A DNA stretch of 64,000 nt from Shinella zoogloeoides (GCF_020883495.1 NZ_CP086610.1:3783501-3847500); one strand, 5' to 3'. Positions 30,988-40,399 are shown, counted from the stretch's first letter. A program made the numbers and translations. The notes: generated by a model not told the origin, from the sequence alone.

Positions 30988-31016
30988 TTGACACCGGAGG
31001 GCGCTCCTTCTACATC
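30988..31016 (+). promoter_or_regulatory. Promoter of tRNA-Leu
   Basis: TTGACA and TACATC are separated by exactly 17 bp, placing a start about 7 bp before the mature tRNA. Strong match at -35, partial at -10. Confidence 0.65.
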
Positions 31017-31026
31017 GCTCTCCGTC

Positions 31027-31113
31027 GCCCAGATGGCGGAATTGGTAGACGCGCCAGCTTCAGGTGCTGGTACTCGAAAGGGTGTGGAGGTTCGAGTCCT
31101 CTTCTGGGCACCA
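31027..31113 (+). tRNA. tRNA-Leu (anticodon CAG), CCA encoded
   Basis: 87 nt. Acceptor GCCCAGA pairs with TCTGGGC, followed by A and an encoded CCA. The D-arm is present, and the anticodon stem CCAGC/GCTGG holds loop TTCAGGT with anticodon CAG. A long class II variable arm and T-arm GGAGG-TTCGAGT-CCTCT complete it. Its 3' end is the attachment site of the island that follows. Confidence 0.97.
31097..31113 (+). repeat. attL: 17-bp tRNA 3'-end repeat
   Basis: TCCTCTTCTGGGCACCA at the tRNA 3' end recurs exactly at 46233-46249. The bases flanking the two copies differ on both sides, so 17 bp is the full repeat. Confidence 0.93.
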
Positions 31114-31175
31114 TTCCATTTTAAGTGATTGATTTCACTTTAGCCCCTTGATTTCATTATCGGAAATCACCCAAT

Positions 31176-31198
31176 GTGGTACACCACAGTGGGACACC
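31176..31198 (+). promoter_or_regulatory. Candidate integrase arm-type sites, left end
   Basis: GTGGTACACCAC followed by AGTGGGACACC lies 60 bp inside the left end, before the integrase gene. Similar words (GGGGCACC and TGGTACACCAC) occur at 46150-46171 near the right end. An AAGTGA/TCACTT inverted repeat lies at 31123-31140. Confidence 0.45.
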
Positions 31199-31222
31199 GG
31201 GGGTGATGGGCGAGTGGCGAAA

Positions 31223-33019
31223 ATGGATCAGCGGATGATGAAGCGCGAGGGCGTTTATTACCTCCGCGTGAAGGTTCCAGCAGTCCTACGGGAAGCCGGT
31301 TTGATCCGCCAACGGGAGTTTAAAAAGTCTCTCGGAACCTCGAACCTAGCGGAAGCTCGCCGCTTATTCGTTCTGGAAATCGCCAAGATTGACGCCGAAA
31401 TTCTCGAAGCCCACCGCCAACTGAAGTTGCAAAACGAACCGATCAAAACCCTCACCCGGTCGGAGATGGAACATCTCGCCGTGCAACTGTTGCACCAACG
31501 AGAAGCCAATCGCTTTTCGCCGCCCGACAGGAGCAACAAGGACAGAAGGCCGGATGAGAAGTTCAAGTTTCCTGATCCCAAAGAGGTAGAGGAAGCGACA
31601 ATCTCGCACGACGAAGCTCTTGCCGATGCTGAAGACTGGCTTGAGCAGCTTCAGCGCCCGGATGATCCGCAGGTGGCGGGCATCGTGTCGTACCGGGCAA
31701 AGAAATTCCTGAAGGAAAAAGGCATAGAACTGGCGGAAGGTTCCCCGGAGTTGCGGTATTTCAACGGCCTTGTTCGCCGCGTCTTGCGTGAAGAGGCCGA
31801 ACGCTCCCGTCGCGAACTGAAGCAGGATTTCTCGAATGCACCCGGCGACGTTCTTTTTCAGGGCATCACCGGGCATAGCCCGCTTCCCGGCAAACATGAT
31901 CCCGCCCGCGCCGGAACGTGGACGCTCACCAAGTTGATTGAAACCTTCCGTAAGGAGCCCGACCAGCTTGCACTTGCGCCTAAATCCAAGGTTTCCCACG
32001 CCGCCCGTGACCGCATCTACGCCGAAATTCTTGGCGCGGAAACCTACATCACCGACATCAAGCGCAAGGACGTGGCGAAGCTGGTCAGCCTGCTTTCCCG
32101 GCTGCCCGCGAACGCAACGAAGCGCTTCCCCGGCCTGACAGCTACGCAAGTGGCCGAAAAGGCGGACAAGGAGGGCCACGCTCCCATGACGCGGAAGAAT
32201 GCGAGCCAGTACCTTTCGAACCTGCATACGGTTTTCGGCTTCGCGGTGCGCAGCGGATTGCTTGAACACAATCCCGTCGCGGGGCTGACCATGGGGACGG
32301 ATGGTGTTCCCGACGATGAACAGCGTCACCCCTTCAGCGCGGACCAACTGAAGGCAATCTTCAGCGCCCCCCTCTTCACCGGATGCGTTGACGACGAGCG
32401 CGGATTTAACAAACCCGGACCTAACCGTCCGCGCCGGGCAAGGTTTTGGTTGCCCTTGATCGCTCTCACGCATGGGCTTCGAATGAATGAAATCGCGCAA
32501 TTGTATGTCGAAGACATCGAAGAGATGGACGGCCATCACGTCATCGTCATCCGCAAGACCGACGCCAAGGGCGGGAAGACCGAAAAGACCCTGAAGACGA
32601 AGAACGCCAAGAGATATGTGCCGCTTCACCCGGAAATCGTGAAGATCGGCTTCCTTGATCATGTCGAGAACATGCGTAAGGCCAAGCAGGTGCGCCTCTT
32701 CCCTGAAGTCCAAGCCCTGAAGAGTACCGGCATGTATTCGGGCACGTTCTCAAAATCCTTCGCTTATTTCCTCAAATCCACCGGGGCGAAAGAGGATAAG
32801 ACCACCTTCCATTCGTTTCGTCACAACTTCACCAACGCGTTGCGCGCGGGATTAGTTGGAAGAGACAACATTCGTATTCTTGGTGGTTGGGCTGGCGGAT
32901 CGACTGAAGACCGATACGGCAGCGGCTTGCCCGTCAGCATCCTCGCGGAAGCCATCGCAAAGACGACGTTCCCGGTTGATCTAAGCCATCTCCATACCGC
33001 GCCCGCTGCCGACGAGTAG
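31223..33019 (+). CDS. Tyrosine-type site-specific integrase
   Basis: 598 residues, long for the class. The N-terminus (VYYLRVKVPAVLREAGLIRQ then REFKKSLGTSNLAEARRL) is the DUF6538-type arm-binding region, followed by a core-binding domain. Catalytic residues are Arg in THGLRMNEIAQLY (about 418), the HxxR pair in FHSFRHNFTNAL (about 530) and the Tyr nucleophile in STEDRYGSG (about 563). It catalyses insertion at the tRNA-Leu end. The ATG at 31223 is chosen over a frame opening 75 bp earlier that would cross the arm sites. Confidence 0.93.
   Translation: MDQRMMKREGVYYLRVKVPAVLREAGLIRQREFKKSLGTSNLAEARRLFVLEIAKIDAEILEAHRQLKLQNEPIKTLTRSEMEHLAVQLLHQREANRFSPPDRSNKDRRPDEKFKFPDPKEVEEATISHDEALADAEDWLEQLQRPDDPQVAGIVSYRAKKFLKEKGIELAEGSPELRYFNGLVRRVLREEAERSRRELKQDFSNAPGDVLFQGITGHSPLPGKHDPARAGTWTLTKLIETFRKEPDQLALAPKSKVSHAARDRIYAEILGAETYITDIKRKDVAKLVSLLSRLPANATKRFPGLTATQVAEKADKEGHAPMTRKNASQYLSNLHTVFGFAVRSGLLEHNPVAGLTMGTDGVPDDEQRHPFSADQLKAIFSAPLFTGCVDDERGFNKPGPNRPRRARFWLPLIALTHGLRMNEIAQLYVEDIEEMDGHHVIVIRKTDAKGGKTEKTLKTKNAKRYVPLHPEIVKIGFLDHVENMRKAKQVRLFPEVQALKSTGMYSGTFSKSFAYFLKSTGAKEDKTTFHSFRHNFTNALRAGLVGRDNIRILGGWAGGSTEDRYGSGLPVSILAEAIAKTTFPVDLSHLHTAPAADE
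31481..31495 (-). repeat. 15-bp palindrome, copy 1 (inside integrase gene)
   Basis: GTGCAAC-T-GTTGCAC, an exact match apart from centre orientation to the copies at 37818, 40867 and 46116. Here it encodes VQLLH in the integrase, so this copy may be coincidental. Confidence 0.6.
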
Positions 33020-33315
33020 CGCCCGCCGCGCCGTCCACATAGCCAGCCCGCACCATCATCCCGCCCGTGCAACAGTTTCACCACCGCGCCCGCCCGGTGC
33101 CGCTTCCATATGCGCGTTCTACATATTTGACCTTAACGTCAATAATTGCCGTAGGTATTTGATATGTATAATCTTTTTTGACATTCTTGGCTTTCCTGCT
33201 AAGTTGGCTTCGCAGGTTCATTTCGGGGTTCGGGAACCTGCAAAGCGGGTTCCGGTCTTCGCCTCCTATGGGGCCGGAACCCGTCGCACCCCGAAGTCGC
33301 ACCGGAGAGACGCCA
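33020..33315. other. Non-coding gap of the island
   Basis: 296 bp between the integrase and the next gene. An AT-rich stretch at about 33120-33185 could hold a promoter, but no gene, terminator or repeat is convincing. Confidence 0.5.
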
Positions 33316-33582
33316 ATGACCGAAGTAATGCAGAACGCCGCGTTCAACATGCCCATGAGCCTCGCCCGCAAGCTGGACGCCTATGTTGATCAGGAACGCA
33401 ATGGCGCTCCCGTGGGCAACGTGAACCGCTCTTCTGTTATCCGGGCAGCGTTGACCGCGTTCCTTGCCGATACCCCGGACCCAAAAGAAGCCGCACCCGC
33501 TGCCCGCATGTCTGCCGGTCGCCCGGAAGCGATAAATGGCCGTCCCCGCGTCCGCCGCATTCAGCCCACCAACGCCGATTGA
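33316..33582 (+). CDS. Small ribbon-helix-helix-like protein
   Basis: 88 residues. AFNMPMSLARKLDAYVDQ followed by NRSSVIRAALTAFLAD matches the beta-strand plus two-helix layout of CopG/Arc-type DNA-binding proteins. The basic tail GRPRVRRIQP may contact DNA. As the first gene after the integrase it could be the island's regulator or directionality factor, which is inference. The start follows CCGGAGAGACGCCA. Confidence 0.7.
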   Translation: MTEVMQNAAFNMPMSLARKLDAYVDQERNGAPVGNVNRSSVIRAALTAFLADTPDPKEAAPAARMSAGRPEAINGRPRVRRIQPTNAD

Positions 33583-33609
33583 TCCCCCCATCACGAAAGG
33601 ATTTTCCCC

Positions 33610-34098
33610 ATGGCCTCCCTCATTCCGCAGACCTCGAAAAAGTCCGCCGACCCTCAGACCGAAAAGGTTCTTCGCGCCCGCGCCGGTATGGCGTCTTTCG
33701 CCAACAGCATTGCATCCCAGGCCAGCGTAAAGGCTGAAGCCGCGCCCGCCCGCAAAGCATTCATCTCCACCCTGGACGGCCACACAGACGCGCCCCAGGT
33801 CCAGACCGTCACCAAGGCCCAGAAGTCAGACGCCCTCGCCTCGCTGCCGGTCTCTGCCCGCAAGACAGCCGAACGGTTCGATGCCGACACCCAGGCTTTC
33901 ATCAACGTCGTCTACGCCCGTCATGCCGAGACCGGGGATGCAATCGACTTCACCTTTGCCGAGGCCGCAACCGTCATGCGCTGCGATGAGGAAAGCGCCC
34001 GCCGCCGCGTCGAAGCTCTGACCAGCATCGGTCTCCTGAAGCCTGCCTATAGCCCTATGGGCTCGCTGAAGGGCTATCTCCCGACGATCACGAACTAA
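33610..34098 (+). CDS. Hypothetical island protein with C-terminal winged-helix-like region
   Basis: 162 residues, family not recognised. The first 75 residues are rich in Ala, Lys and Ser and look disordered. The end, FTFAEAATVMRCDEESARRR followed by VEALTSIGLLKPAY, has the pattern of a winged helix in which the recognition helix precedes a turn. It is 27 bp after the ribbon-helix-helix gene in the same operon. Confidence 0.65.
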   Translation: MASLIPQTSKKSADPQTEKVLRARAGMASFANSIASQASVKAEAAPARKAFISTLDGHTDAPQVQTVTKAQKSDALASLPVSARKTAERFDADTQAFINVVYARHAETGDAIDFTFAEAATVMRCDEESARRRVEALTSIGLLKPAYSPMGSLKGYLPTITN

Positions 34099-34111
34099 GG
34101 GGGAGGATGCC

Positions 34112-34504
34112 ATGCACGCGCACCGTCAAGAGGCCCAGGCCGCAGCACCGTTCCACGACGCTATGCCCCATGGTGATTACGCTGCCCGTGCCATGGGCCT
34201 CGTCATTCTCCTCCAGGGCCACGCCCACACCCTGGAGGCAGGGGACCGCACTCGCTCGCGTCTCATGCAACTGGTCAGCTATTGGAAGCTCGTCCTCGAC
34301 ATCTGCCATATCGAGCGGGAACGCGCCGCCTACGTTCTTCCGGTCCCCATGGCGCACGACATAGACGGCGATCTTATCCGGCGTCTTAAGCACAACGCCC
34401 GCTCTATCGCTGCCACCTTGGGGGCTTGCACGTTCTCCGATCTCACCGGCCTGACGTTGCTCCTACCCGCTCGTCGCACCCCTGCAATCCAGCATCTCCA
34501 TTAG
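34112..34504 (+). CDS. Hypothetical island protein
   Basis: 130 residues, not recognised. Start MHAHRQEAQAAAPFHDAMPH follows a good ribosome site (GGGGAGGATGCC). The centre, RLMQLVSYWKLVLDICHIER, is amphipathic and probably helical. It lies 13 bp after the preceding gene, so it belongs to the same transcript. Confidence 0.6.
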   Translation: MHAHRQEAQAAAPFHDAMPHGDYAARAMGLVILLQGHAHTLEAGDRTRSRLMQLVSYWKLVLDICHIERERAAYVLPVPMAHDIDGDLIRRLKHNARSIAATLGACTFSDLTGLTLLLPARRTPAIQHLH

Positions 34505-34514
34505 GGCAATCATC

Positions 34515-34865
34515 ATGACCGACACCTCCAACGACAAGCCGACCACCGGCACTACCCCCCAGGGTGAGGCAACCCGCCCCCGGCAAGTGAACCTTCCGTC
34601 TGAAGGTGGTCAGGAGGACCCCCTGGGGTTGCTTCCTTCGTTCAAGTATTTGGAATTTCCGCACAGTGTCTCGCATGCAATCCTAATCGGCATGGACGAC
34701 AACGAGGCTGCCACAGTGCCCGACCTGGCTGCCCGACTTGATATCCCTTTTGACCAGGTGCAGGCGTGCATGGAAGCCACGAGGGAACGTCTTTCGAACC
34801 TGATTGCGACTATCCCCCCCACTGGCCCGACATCGGTTCGAAACAGGACTGGAAATGGGCCATGA
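34515..34865 (+). CDS. Hypothetical island protein
   Basis: 116 residues, not recognised. The N-terminal 45 residues are polar and probably unstructured. The rest, NEAATVPDLAARLDIPFDQV, could form a helix-turn-helix. It overlaps the next gene by 4 bp (ATGA), so the two are translationally coupled. Confidence 0.6.
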   Translation: MTDTSNDKPTTGTTPQGEATRPRQVNLPSEGGQEDPLGLLPSFKYLEFPHSVSHAILIGMDDNEAATVPDLAARLDIPFDQVQACMEATRERLSNLIATIPPTGPTSVRNRTGNGP

Positions 34866-35482
34866 CAACCCGCTGCCGTGTCTGCACCCATCCCAGGAGG
34901 GCTGAAATCGAGGGTGCCCTTCGCTCCGGTGTCTCCACGCGGCAAGTGGCCGTGCGTTTCGGCGTGTCTCGCTCTTCGCTCGATAGGCACATGGGGAACG
35001 GGCATTCCCTGGCTCCGGTCGCGCTCTCCGGCGATATCGAGATCGTCCAGGACGTTCCCACGTTCCGCGACCCGTTTGCCCAGGTGAATGCCCTGAAACA
35101 GGCCACGTTGTCGTCGTTCAACATGATGCGCCGTCGCGGTGATGATCCGGTGGCAATCGCTTATCTCAAAGAATTTCGCGCCCTTGCCGCCCTGGAGATG
35201 GACATTCAAGACCGGCGTGGAGGCCGCGACGACGATGCGCTTTCCAGCACCCGCGATAAGGTCGCCCAGGAGCTTCGCGAGCACCGCACCGCCGTAGACG
35301 AGGAGAAGACATATGCCGCGATCAGGGCCAAGCTCCAGGCCCGTCTTGATGACCTGAAAGCCCAGGCCGTGCCGGTGATCGAGGCCACCCCGGACCCCCG
35401 CCCCCGGTCGCGCTGCACAAAAAAGGCACCCCCCGCCTCTCCGGTCAGAACACGAACGCGAAATATTACAGAAAAAATCTGA
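34862..35482 (+). CDS. Helix-turn-helix protein with N-terminal Cys motif
   Basis: 206 residues. The N-terminus TTRCRVCTHPRRAEIEGALR followed by STRQVAVRFGVSRSSLDRH combines a Cys-x2-Cys-x-His motif with a resolvase-like helix-turn-helix, a pattern seen in small phage and island DNA-binding proteins and some terminase-small-subunit-like proteins. A long charged helical tail (about 110-185) follows. No large terminase or capsid gene is nearby, so a packaging role is not supported. Confidence 0.65.
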   Translation: MTTRCRVCTHPRRAEIEGALRSGVSTRQVAVRFGVSRSSLDRHMGNGHSLAPVALSGDIEIVQDVPTFRDPFAQVNALKQATLSSFNMMRRRGDDPVAIAYLKEFRALAALEMDIQDRRGGRDDDALSSTRDKVAQELREHRTAVDEEKTYAAIRAKLQARLDDLKAQAVPVIEATPDPRPRSRCTKKAPPASPVRTRTRNITEKI

Positions 35483-35527
35483 AGTATAAGTGTCAAATCC
35501 CTACGTCAAGTGAGGGAAATATACAAA

Positions 35528-35566
35528 AAAGCCCCAAGGATCAGGTCGATCAAAGGGGCTCTTTGC
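35528..35566 (+). terminator. Terminator after the island's first operon
   Basis: AGCCCC and GGGGCT (35530-35560) enclose an inner GATC-rich loop, with AAAAA before and CTTTGC after. It fits the end of the transcript from 33316. The rest of the 244-bp gap shows no gene. Confidence 0.6.
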
Positions 35567-35726
35567 TATCTTGCGCAGCAGGCGCAGGACGGATAAAGCT
35601 CTATCTGCGAGAACAAAGCCTTGAGAACTGCTTACGACCACTGATGACACCAGTCAAGTTGCCTTTCGCGTCACTCTCAAGACTGTTTGCCCTCGCGTCC
35701 GACCTACTCGACACGAGGCCGCAGCC

Positions 35727-37082
35727 ATGCCTGAAGACCAGAAATCGAACGTCATCCCGTTCCGCAGATCGCCCCCGAAACCGGCTTTCGGTGGACATGA
35801 CAGCCCGTCATCTCTCACCGACGCCCGAAAGCCTGTCACTTCAACGAAAATGGCCGAAAACAATGGGTTAGGTGATGGCTGTCACCGATCTAGAAATGGT
35901 GTCGTTGCCTCTGTCACTGTCACCGAAAATGGAAAGGCCAAAGCCAAGGGGAAACCGGGAGGATCAGTCTCGGAATACGAGGCCACCGTCTCCGAAGAAC
36001 AGTGGAAGCGCGACGTTGCGACGATGACGAAAACCCAGCTTCGCAAAACCTATCCCGGCACATGGCAGTCATTCAAAAACATGAGATATGACCGGCCCGA
36101 TGCGGAAGGTGCAATCATCGATCCCAGCGTAGCCGACCTGGCAGACTTCATGAAAGCCATCGGGCCGCGCCGCCACCAAAACCTGACCGTGGACCGGATC
36201 GATACGAACAATCCCACCTATGCTTTCGGCAAAATCAAATGGTCGGACAAGACCGAGCAAGCCAATAATCGACGCAACAACTCGCATGTCAGAAACCCCC
36301 GCACGAACGAGTGGGGCACCGTGGCGCAGGTTGCAGCGCAGGTAGGTCGGAAGCCGAACACGATTACCGTTGCCCTGGGCCGCGCCCTGAAGGCCGAACC
36401 TGACCGGGACAAGCACGAGGCCATCCGCTCCCGCATTGTCGGGGAGTGCCTATTGCGTGCTGCCGAGGCCAAGGGCCACGATGCTTCCGAGATCGCCACC
36501 AGTGAGGCCGCAGCGCCCGCGCCTATGCCGGACTATGACAGGGTGGCCGATCCGACGATGCGTTTGGCCTATCCTGTTTCGAAGGAAGAGCGGCAGGCCA
36601 TTTACGCGGAATATGATCGGGTGCAGCCTATGGAGACCGTCCGCGTCATCTGCGAAACGGAATATGGCAGCTACACGGCCTATCCCCGCGTCCCGGTCTC
36701 CCGGTTCGACTTTTCCCTGGGCCTCGCACGAGGGCAATGGGAGGAGGCCCGCCGTACCCATTGGGATTTTGAAGACCTGGACAATGCGGGTCACCGCCTA
36801 ACGGATGACCAGGAAGCGGCCTGGGCCAGAGCAAAAGAGGAAATGGCCTTCCTCGATACCAGGATCATGCCCGCCGTCCGCGCACGTCCTGCCTTCCTCG
36901 TGGAGCTTGCCGAGCACGTCGAACGCAATGGCCGCAGCCTCACCGCCTGGGAGATCGAAGAGGCCCGCCGCATCGCGACCAGGAAGGCCCAGGAAGAGGC
37001 CCAGAGCTACCGTGACGACGACGAGGGCATAGACGAGGAAGACCGGGCCATGAAGCATGCCGAGCGGTTCGGCACCGATTAG
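35727..37082 (+). CDS. Large island protein with HNH/AP2-associated motif
   Basis: 451 residues. Residues about 150-185 read LTVDRIDTNNPTYAFGKIKW then SDKTEQANNRRNNS, the pattern (VDRID...G.Y...NCRWAT..EQ.NNRRN) found in phage HNH endonucleases and AP2-type DNA-binding proteins, but the cysteine-free form here lacks a full HNH set. A helix-turn-helix-like stretch TVAQVAAQVGRKPNTITVAL follows. The C-terminal third is charged and helical. Probably DNA-binding; catalytic activity is uncertain. Confidence 0.6.
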   Translation: MPEDQKSNVIPFRRSPPKPAFGGHDSPSSLTDARKPVTSTKMAENNGLGDGCHRSRNGVVASVTVTENGKAKAKGKPGGSVSEYEATVSEEQWKRDVATMTKTQLRKTYPGTWQSFKNMRYDRPDAEGAIIDPSVADLADFMKAIGPRRHQNLTVDRIDTNNPTYAFGKIKWSDKTEQANNRRNNSHVRNPRTNEWGTVAQVAAQVGRKPNTITVALGRALKAEPDRDKHEAIRSRIVGECLLRAAEAKGHDASEIATSEAAAPAPMPDYDRVADPTMRLAYPVSKEERQAIYAEYDRVQPMETVRVICETEYGSYTAYPRVPVSRFDFSLGLARGQWEEARRTHWDFEDLDNAGHRLTDDQEAAWARAKEEMAFLDTRIMPAVRARPAFLVELAEHVERNGRSLTAWEIEEARRIATRKAQEEAQSYRDDDEGIDEEDRAMKHAERFGTD

Positions 37083-37152
37083 GGCGCATCTGAAGTCTCG
37101 CCTAACGAGCGTCCAAAAAAGTACAAATTCATGGAATTTCTAAAACGCCCCA

Positions 37153-37181
37153 TTGACGTGTCTATTTTTATGTCTATTAAT
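37153..37181 (+). promoter_or_regulatory. Promoter and direct repeat before the serine recombinase
   Basis: TTGACG and ATTAAT are spaced by 17 bp. The spacer contains two direct copies of TGTCTATT (37159-37166 and 37171-37178), which could be a regulatory or res half-site. Confidence 0.4.
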
Positions 37182-37215
37182 TAAGTCCATAAACATCTAA
37201 GGAGATTGTAGACAC

Positions 37216-37794
37216 ATGGGCGAACGCGTTGCATATATCCGGGTTTCCTCAGTCGGGCAGAACCTTGACGTACAGCGCGAGAAGGCAATTGCCGCAGGCG
37301 TGGCCCCGGAGAACATCTTTGAAGAAAAGAAGTCGGGCACGAACACGAACCGTCCAGCCCTGAAAGAAGCGCTTCGCTTCGTTCGCAAGGGCGACACTTT
37401 CATTGTTTCCCGTATCGACCGCTTGGCCCGGTCGCTGGCTGACCTCCTCGCCATAGTCAAGGAGCTGACGGACAAGGGCGTCTCCCTTCACGTCCTCGAC
37501 CAGTCGATTGATACCAGCAACCCGGCAGGCCGCGCCATGTTGCAGATGTTGGGCATCTTTGCCGAGTTCGAAGCGGCCATCCGAGCAGAGCGCCAAGTTG
37601 ACGGCATCGCCAGCGCCAAGGACAAGGGCGTCAAGTTCGGCAGGAAGCTCCTTTTGACCGATGCCAAGATTGCCGAGATTGCGCAGATGCGCCGCGACGG
37701 TCTCATGATCAAAGATATCATCGCCAAGACCGGCCTGAAGAAAGCGACGGTCTACAAGGCGCTTGGACAGGCAACCACCGGAGAGGTGGCTTAA
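37216..37794 (+). CDS. Serine recombinase (resolvase/invertase family)
   Basis: 192 residues, full length for the Pin/Tn3-resolvase type. Nucleophile Ser is in AYIRVSSVGQNLDVQRE (about residue 10), the arginine motif is FIVSRIDRLARSLADL, the long E-helix contains GRAMLQMLGIFAEFE, and the C-terminal helix-turn-helix ends in GLKKATVYKALG. It breaks and rejoins DNA at a short dyad site. A 15-bp palindrome lies 24 bp after its stop. The start follows AAGGAGATTGTAGACAC. Confidence 0.93.
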   Translation: MGERVAYIRVSSVGQNLDVQREKAIAAGVAPENIFEEKKSGTNTNRPALKEALRFVRKGDTFIVSRIDRLARSLADLLAIVKELTDKGVSLHVLDQSIDTSNPAGRAMLQMLGIFAEFEAAIRAERQVDGIASAKDKGVKFGRKLLLTDAKIAEIAQMRRDGLMIKDIIAKTGLKKATVYKALGQATTGEVA

Positions 37795-37817
37795 CCCCCA
37801 CCTTGCCGCGATACTCG

Positions 37818-37832
37818 GTGCAACAGTTGCAC
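37818..37832 (+). repeat. 15-bp palindrome, copy 2 (after serine recombinase)
   Basis: GTGCAAC-A-GTTGCAC, 24 bp after the recombinase stop and 165 bp before the restriction-modification gene. It is opposite in centre orientation to the copy at 40867. Confidence 0.75.
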
Positions 37833-37996
37833 CGGCATTTCTGCGTTATATTGCGCCGTTGCCCACGCGTCCGGCTCAAGGCTTTGGCAAATGGTCGGCT
37901 CATCAAGGAATTGCGAAGCTGGCACTTGGTTGCCTTGCCTCAGTTCACGTTTTGCGCGATGAGTTCTTTGACGCCTATCGCATCCCAGGATTTTCC

Positions 37997-40399
37997 ATGA
38001 GCCTAAAAGCTGACCTACTTCGCGCGAAGACAGAAGAAGATGTGAAGGACGCGTATATAAAAGCGATTGGCTTGAAGGCTTATAACAAGACCCTTGTCGA
38101 TATACGCACCAAAGAAATCTGGTTCGAAGCTAAGGGATTTCCTACACCTCCGGTCGTGATGTTTGCACAACTGTTGTTCTATGTGAGGAATGCGCGGAAA
38201 CTCGGTGAGCAGATACCACCGTTCCTATGTGTGATCGATACGGAAAAAGCGGCGATAATGGAGACGGCTAACGCCCTGCCGATCCTCGATGACAAGCTGA
38301 TAAAGTGGCCAAAGTCTGGATCAAAGATCGAAAAATCACTTGCGATCCAGCTCGCGCCCTACATCGAGACCCACTTTGTTGTATATCAGCTTGATACCTA
38401 CGAGCGCGATTTCATAAATGCAATCAAATCGGCCATCAGCGCCGGTAAAATCATCCGCACCCCTATCACGCCAGACAACCTACGTCAGGTCTTTGACAAG
38501 TGGGTCGGGATGATCGGAGAAGAGCTGACAGGCGTAGCGCCGACTGACTATGCCCTGCTCTTCTTTGCCGACATCATGCACGATGGCAAGAAGGCTGCCG
38601 TACAGGACCTACCCGCCAAGCTTCTTCATGATGGCGACAAGCCAGTCTTCTTTCTGAACGGCGTAATGTACGAGTTGAACAGCCTACACGGCTATCGGAA
38701 TTTTTGGGCGATTTACCACCGCCCTCCCGATGAGGAATACCGCCGCTATCTTATCGAACGACGAGATAGTTTGTTGCCGCTCAACGAGCGCGAGTTCAAA
38801 GGTGCATTCTATACCCGCCTTTCAGTTGTGGACAAGGCGTACGACGAGTTGGCTGCCGTGCTGGGGAAAAACTGGCAGCAACGCTATATTGTTTGGGATA
38901 TGTGCTGCGGTGTGGGAAATCTCGAAGTCAAACATTCGAATTATCATAACGTTTTCATGAGTACCATCGACCAAGCTGACATCAATATTATGCGTGCAGC
39001 GCACACTTGTGTCGGAGCAACCATCTTTCAGTACGACTACTTAAACGACGACGTAAACGAGTTTGGCCTAATCGACTATTCAATGACTTCGAAGATGCCT
39101 GTCGCATTGCAGACGGCAATCGCCGATGCCACAGCAAAGAAACGTGGCGCGAAAAAGATACTGATATTAATCAATCCGCCCTATGCCGAGGCTACAAGTA
39201 CGGACAACGCGGCCAGTAAAGGCGTTGATCGAAGTAAGACTGGTGTGGCACGTTCCAAATTCGCAAGTGCAGGCATGGATGGATATGGAAAGGCTAGCAA
39301 CGAGCTTTTCACGCAGTTCCTTGCCCGTGTTCACAAAGAAATACCGACCGCTACCGTGGCGACATTCGGAAAGTTGAAATACGTCAACTCGCAGGCTTTT
39401 GAGGAATTTCGTAAGGTCTGGCAAGCCAAATATCTTGGAGGCTTTGTGGTGCACAGTCGCGCCTTCGACGGTCTTAAAGGTGATTTTCCGATCGGTTTTC
39501 TTATTTGGGATACATCGAGACCTGAACCTATCACCGAGATCGTGACAGACGTTCTGGACCGAAATGCCGCGTATGTAGGCGATAAGACATTCACCAACAT
39601 CGAGAACGACTTACTGCTCTCAACGTGGCCAATACGCCCAAAAGCAAACAAGACACCTGCCCTGCCTTTAAAGGGCGCAGTCGAACCCGCCACCACCACG
39701 GCAGACTTACGGGGGACAAACTGGTCAGATGGCGCTATCGGATGGTTCAATTGTGCTGGAAACGATCTTCAGCAAGCCAGCCGTTTAACGATGATCCTTT
39801 CCTCTGGGTTCGCTAGTGGCCGAGGTTTCTTTATCAACAAAGACAATCTCTGGCAGGTCGCCGTAATGTTCGCCGTGCGCCGACTTATCAAGCCGACTTG
39901 GCTCAACGACCGCGATCAATTTTTACAGCCAAACCAGCAACTTACGGATGAGTTCAAAAATGACTGCTTAGTATGGACCCTCTTCAATGGAGCCAATTAC
40001 ACCGCAGCCGTCGAAAAAATTAGATGGAATGGTGCTGACTGGCCCCTCACCAACCACTTTCTCCCCTTTACCGAGGCTGAGGTCGGAGCAAAGACCGCGT
40101 TCGCGTCGAATTTCATGACGACTTATATGTCAAAACTCAAGCTCTCCGCTGAGGCGAACGCCGTGATGGCCGAGGGGCGAAAGCTATTCCGACACTACCA
40201 TCAGCAGAAGTTCGGGCGGACCATTGTTGACGAGTTCAAGCTTGGTCGCTCTGACGTAGGTTGGTGGCAGATACGGCGTGCACTAAAGGCCAACCTCGCG
40301 AATGAGTTGACCGACTTTGACCCTCTCGATGCCAAATATAATATGCTCAGTGAGAAACTATCCCCTCAAGTATTCGACCTAGGATTTCTGCCGGAGTGA
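37997..40399 (+). CDS. Type IIG-like restriction-modification enzyme (nuclease-methyltransferase fusion)
   Basis: 800 residues. An N-terminal PD-(D/E)xK-type nuclease is suggested by Asp35 and Glu44-Ala-Lys46 in [15 protein letters not shown], followed by an [12 protein letters not shown] helix. An adenine-N6 methyltransferase follows, with the AdoMet motif [11 protein letters not shown] at about 300 and the catalytic NPPY in [11 protein letters not shown] at about 393. The C-terminal third is a likely target-recognition domain. No separate methylase, specificity or restriction gene is adjacent, as expected for type IIG. Codon use is AT-richer than the chromosome. The ATG follows AGGATTTTCC. 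Confidence 0.8.
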   Translation: MSLKADLLRAKTEEDVKDAYIKAIGLKAYNKTLVDIRTKEIWFEAKGFPTPPVVMFAQLLFYVRNARKLGEQIPPFLCVIDTEKAAIMETANALPILDDKLIKWPKSGSKIEKSLAIQLAPYIETHFVVYQLDTYERDFINAIKSAISAGKIIRTPITPDNLRQVFDKWVGMIGEELTGVAPTDYALLFFADIMHDGKKAAVQDLPAKLLHDGDKPVFFLNGVMYELNSLHGYRNFWAIYHRPPDEEYRRYLIERRDSLLPLNEREFKGAFYTRLSVVDKAYDELAAVLGKNWQQRYIVWDMCCGVGNLEVKHSNYHNVFMSTIDQADINIMRAAHTCVGATIFQYDYLNDDVNEFGLIDYSMTSKMPVALQTAIADATAKKRGAKKILILINPPYAEATSTDNAASKGVDRSKTGVARSKFASAGMDGYGKASNELFTQFLARVHKEIPTATVATFGKLKYVNSQAFEEFRKVWQAKYLGGFVVHSRAFDGLKGDFPIGFLIWDTSRPEPITEIVTDVLDRNAAYVGDKTFTNIENDLLLSTWPIRPKANKTPALPLKGAVEPATTTADLRGTNWSDGAIGWFNCAGNDLQQASRLTMILSSGFASGRGFFINKDNLWQVAVMFAVRRLIKPTWLNDRDQFLQPNQQLTDEFKNDCLVWTLFNGANYTAAVEKIRWNGADWPLTNHFLPFTEAEVGAKTAFASNFMTTYMSKLKLSAEANAVMAEGRKLFRHYHQQKFGRTIVDEFKLGRSDVGWWQIRRALKANLANELTDFDPLDAKYNMLSEKLSPQVFDLGFLPE

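Noticed and set aside
37763..37996. N-terminal extension of the restriction-modification protein by 78 residues.
   Set aside because: The open frame overlaps the recombinase end and crosses the palindrome at 37818; ATG 37997 has an AGGA ribosome site and a natural N-terminus.
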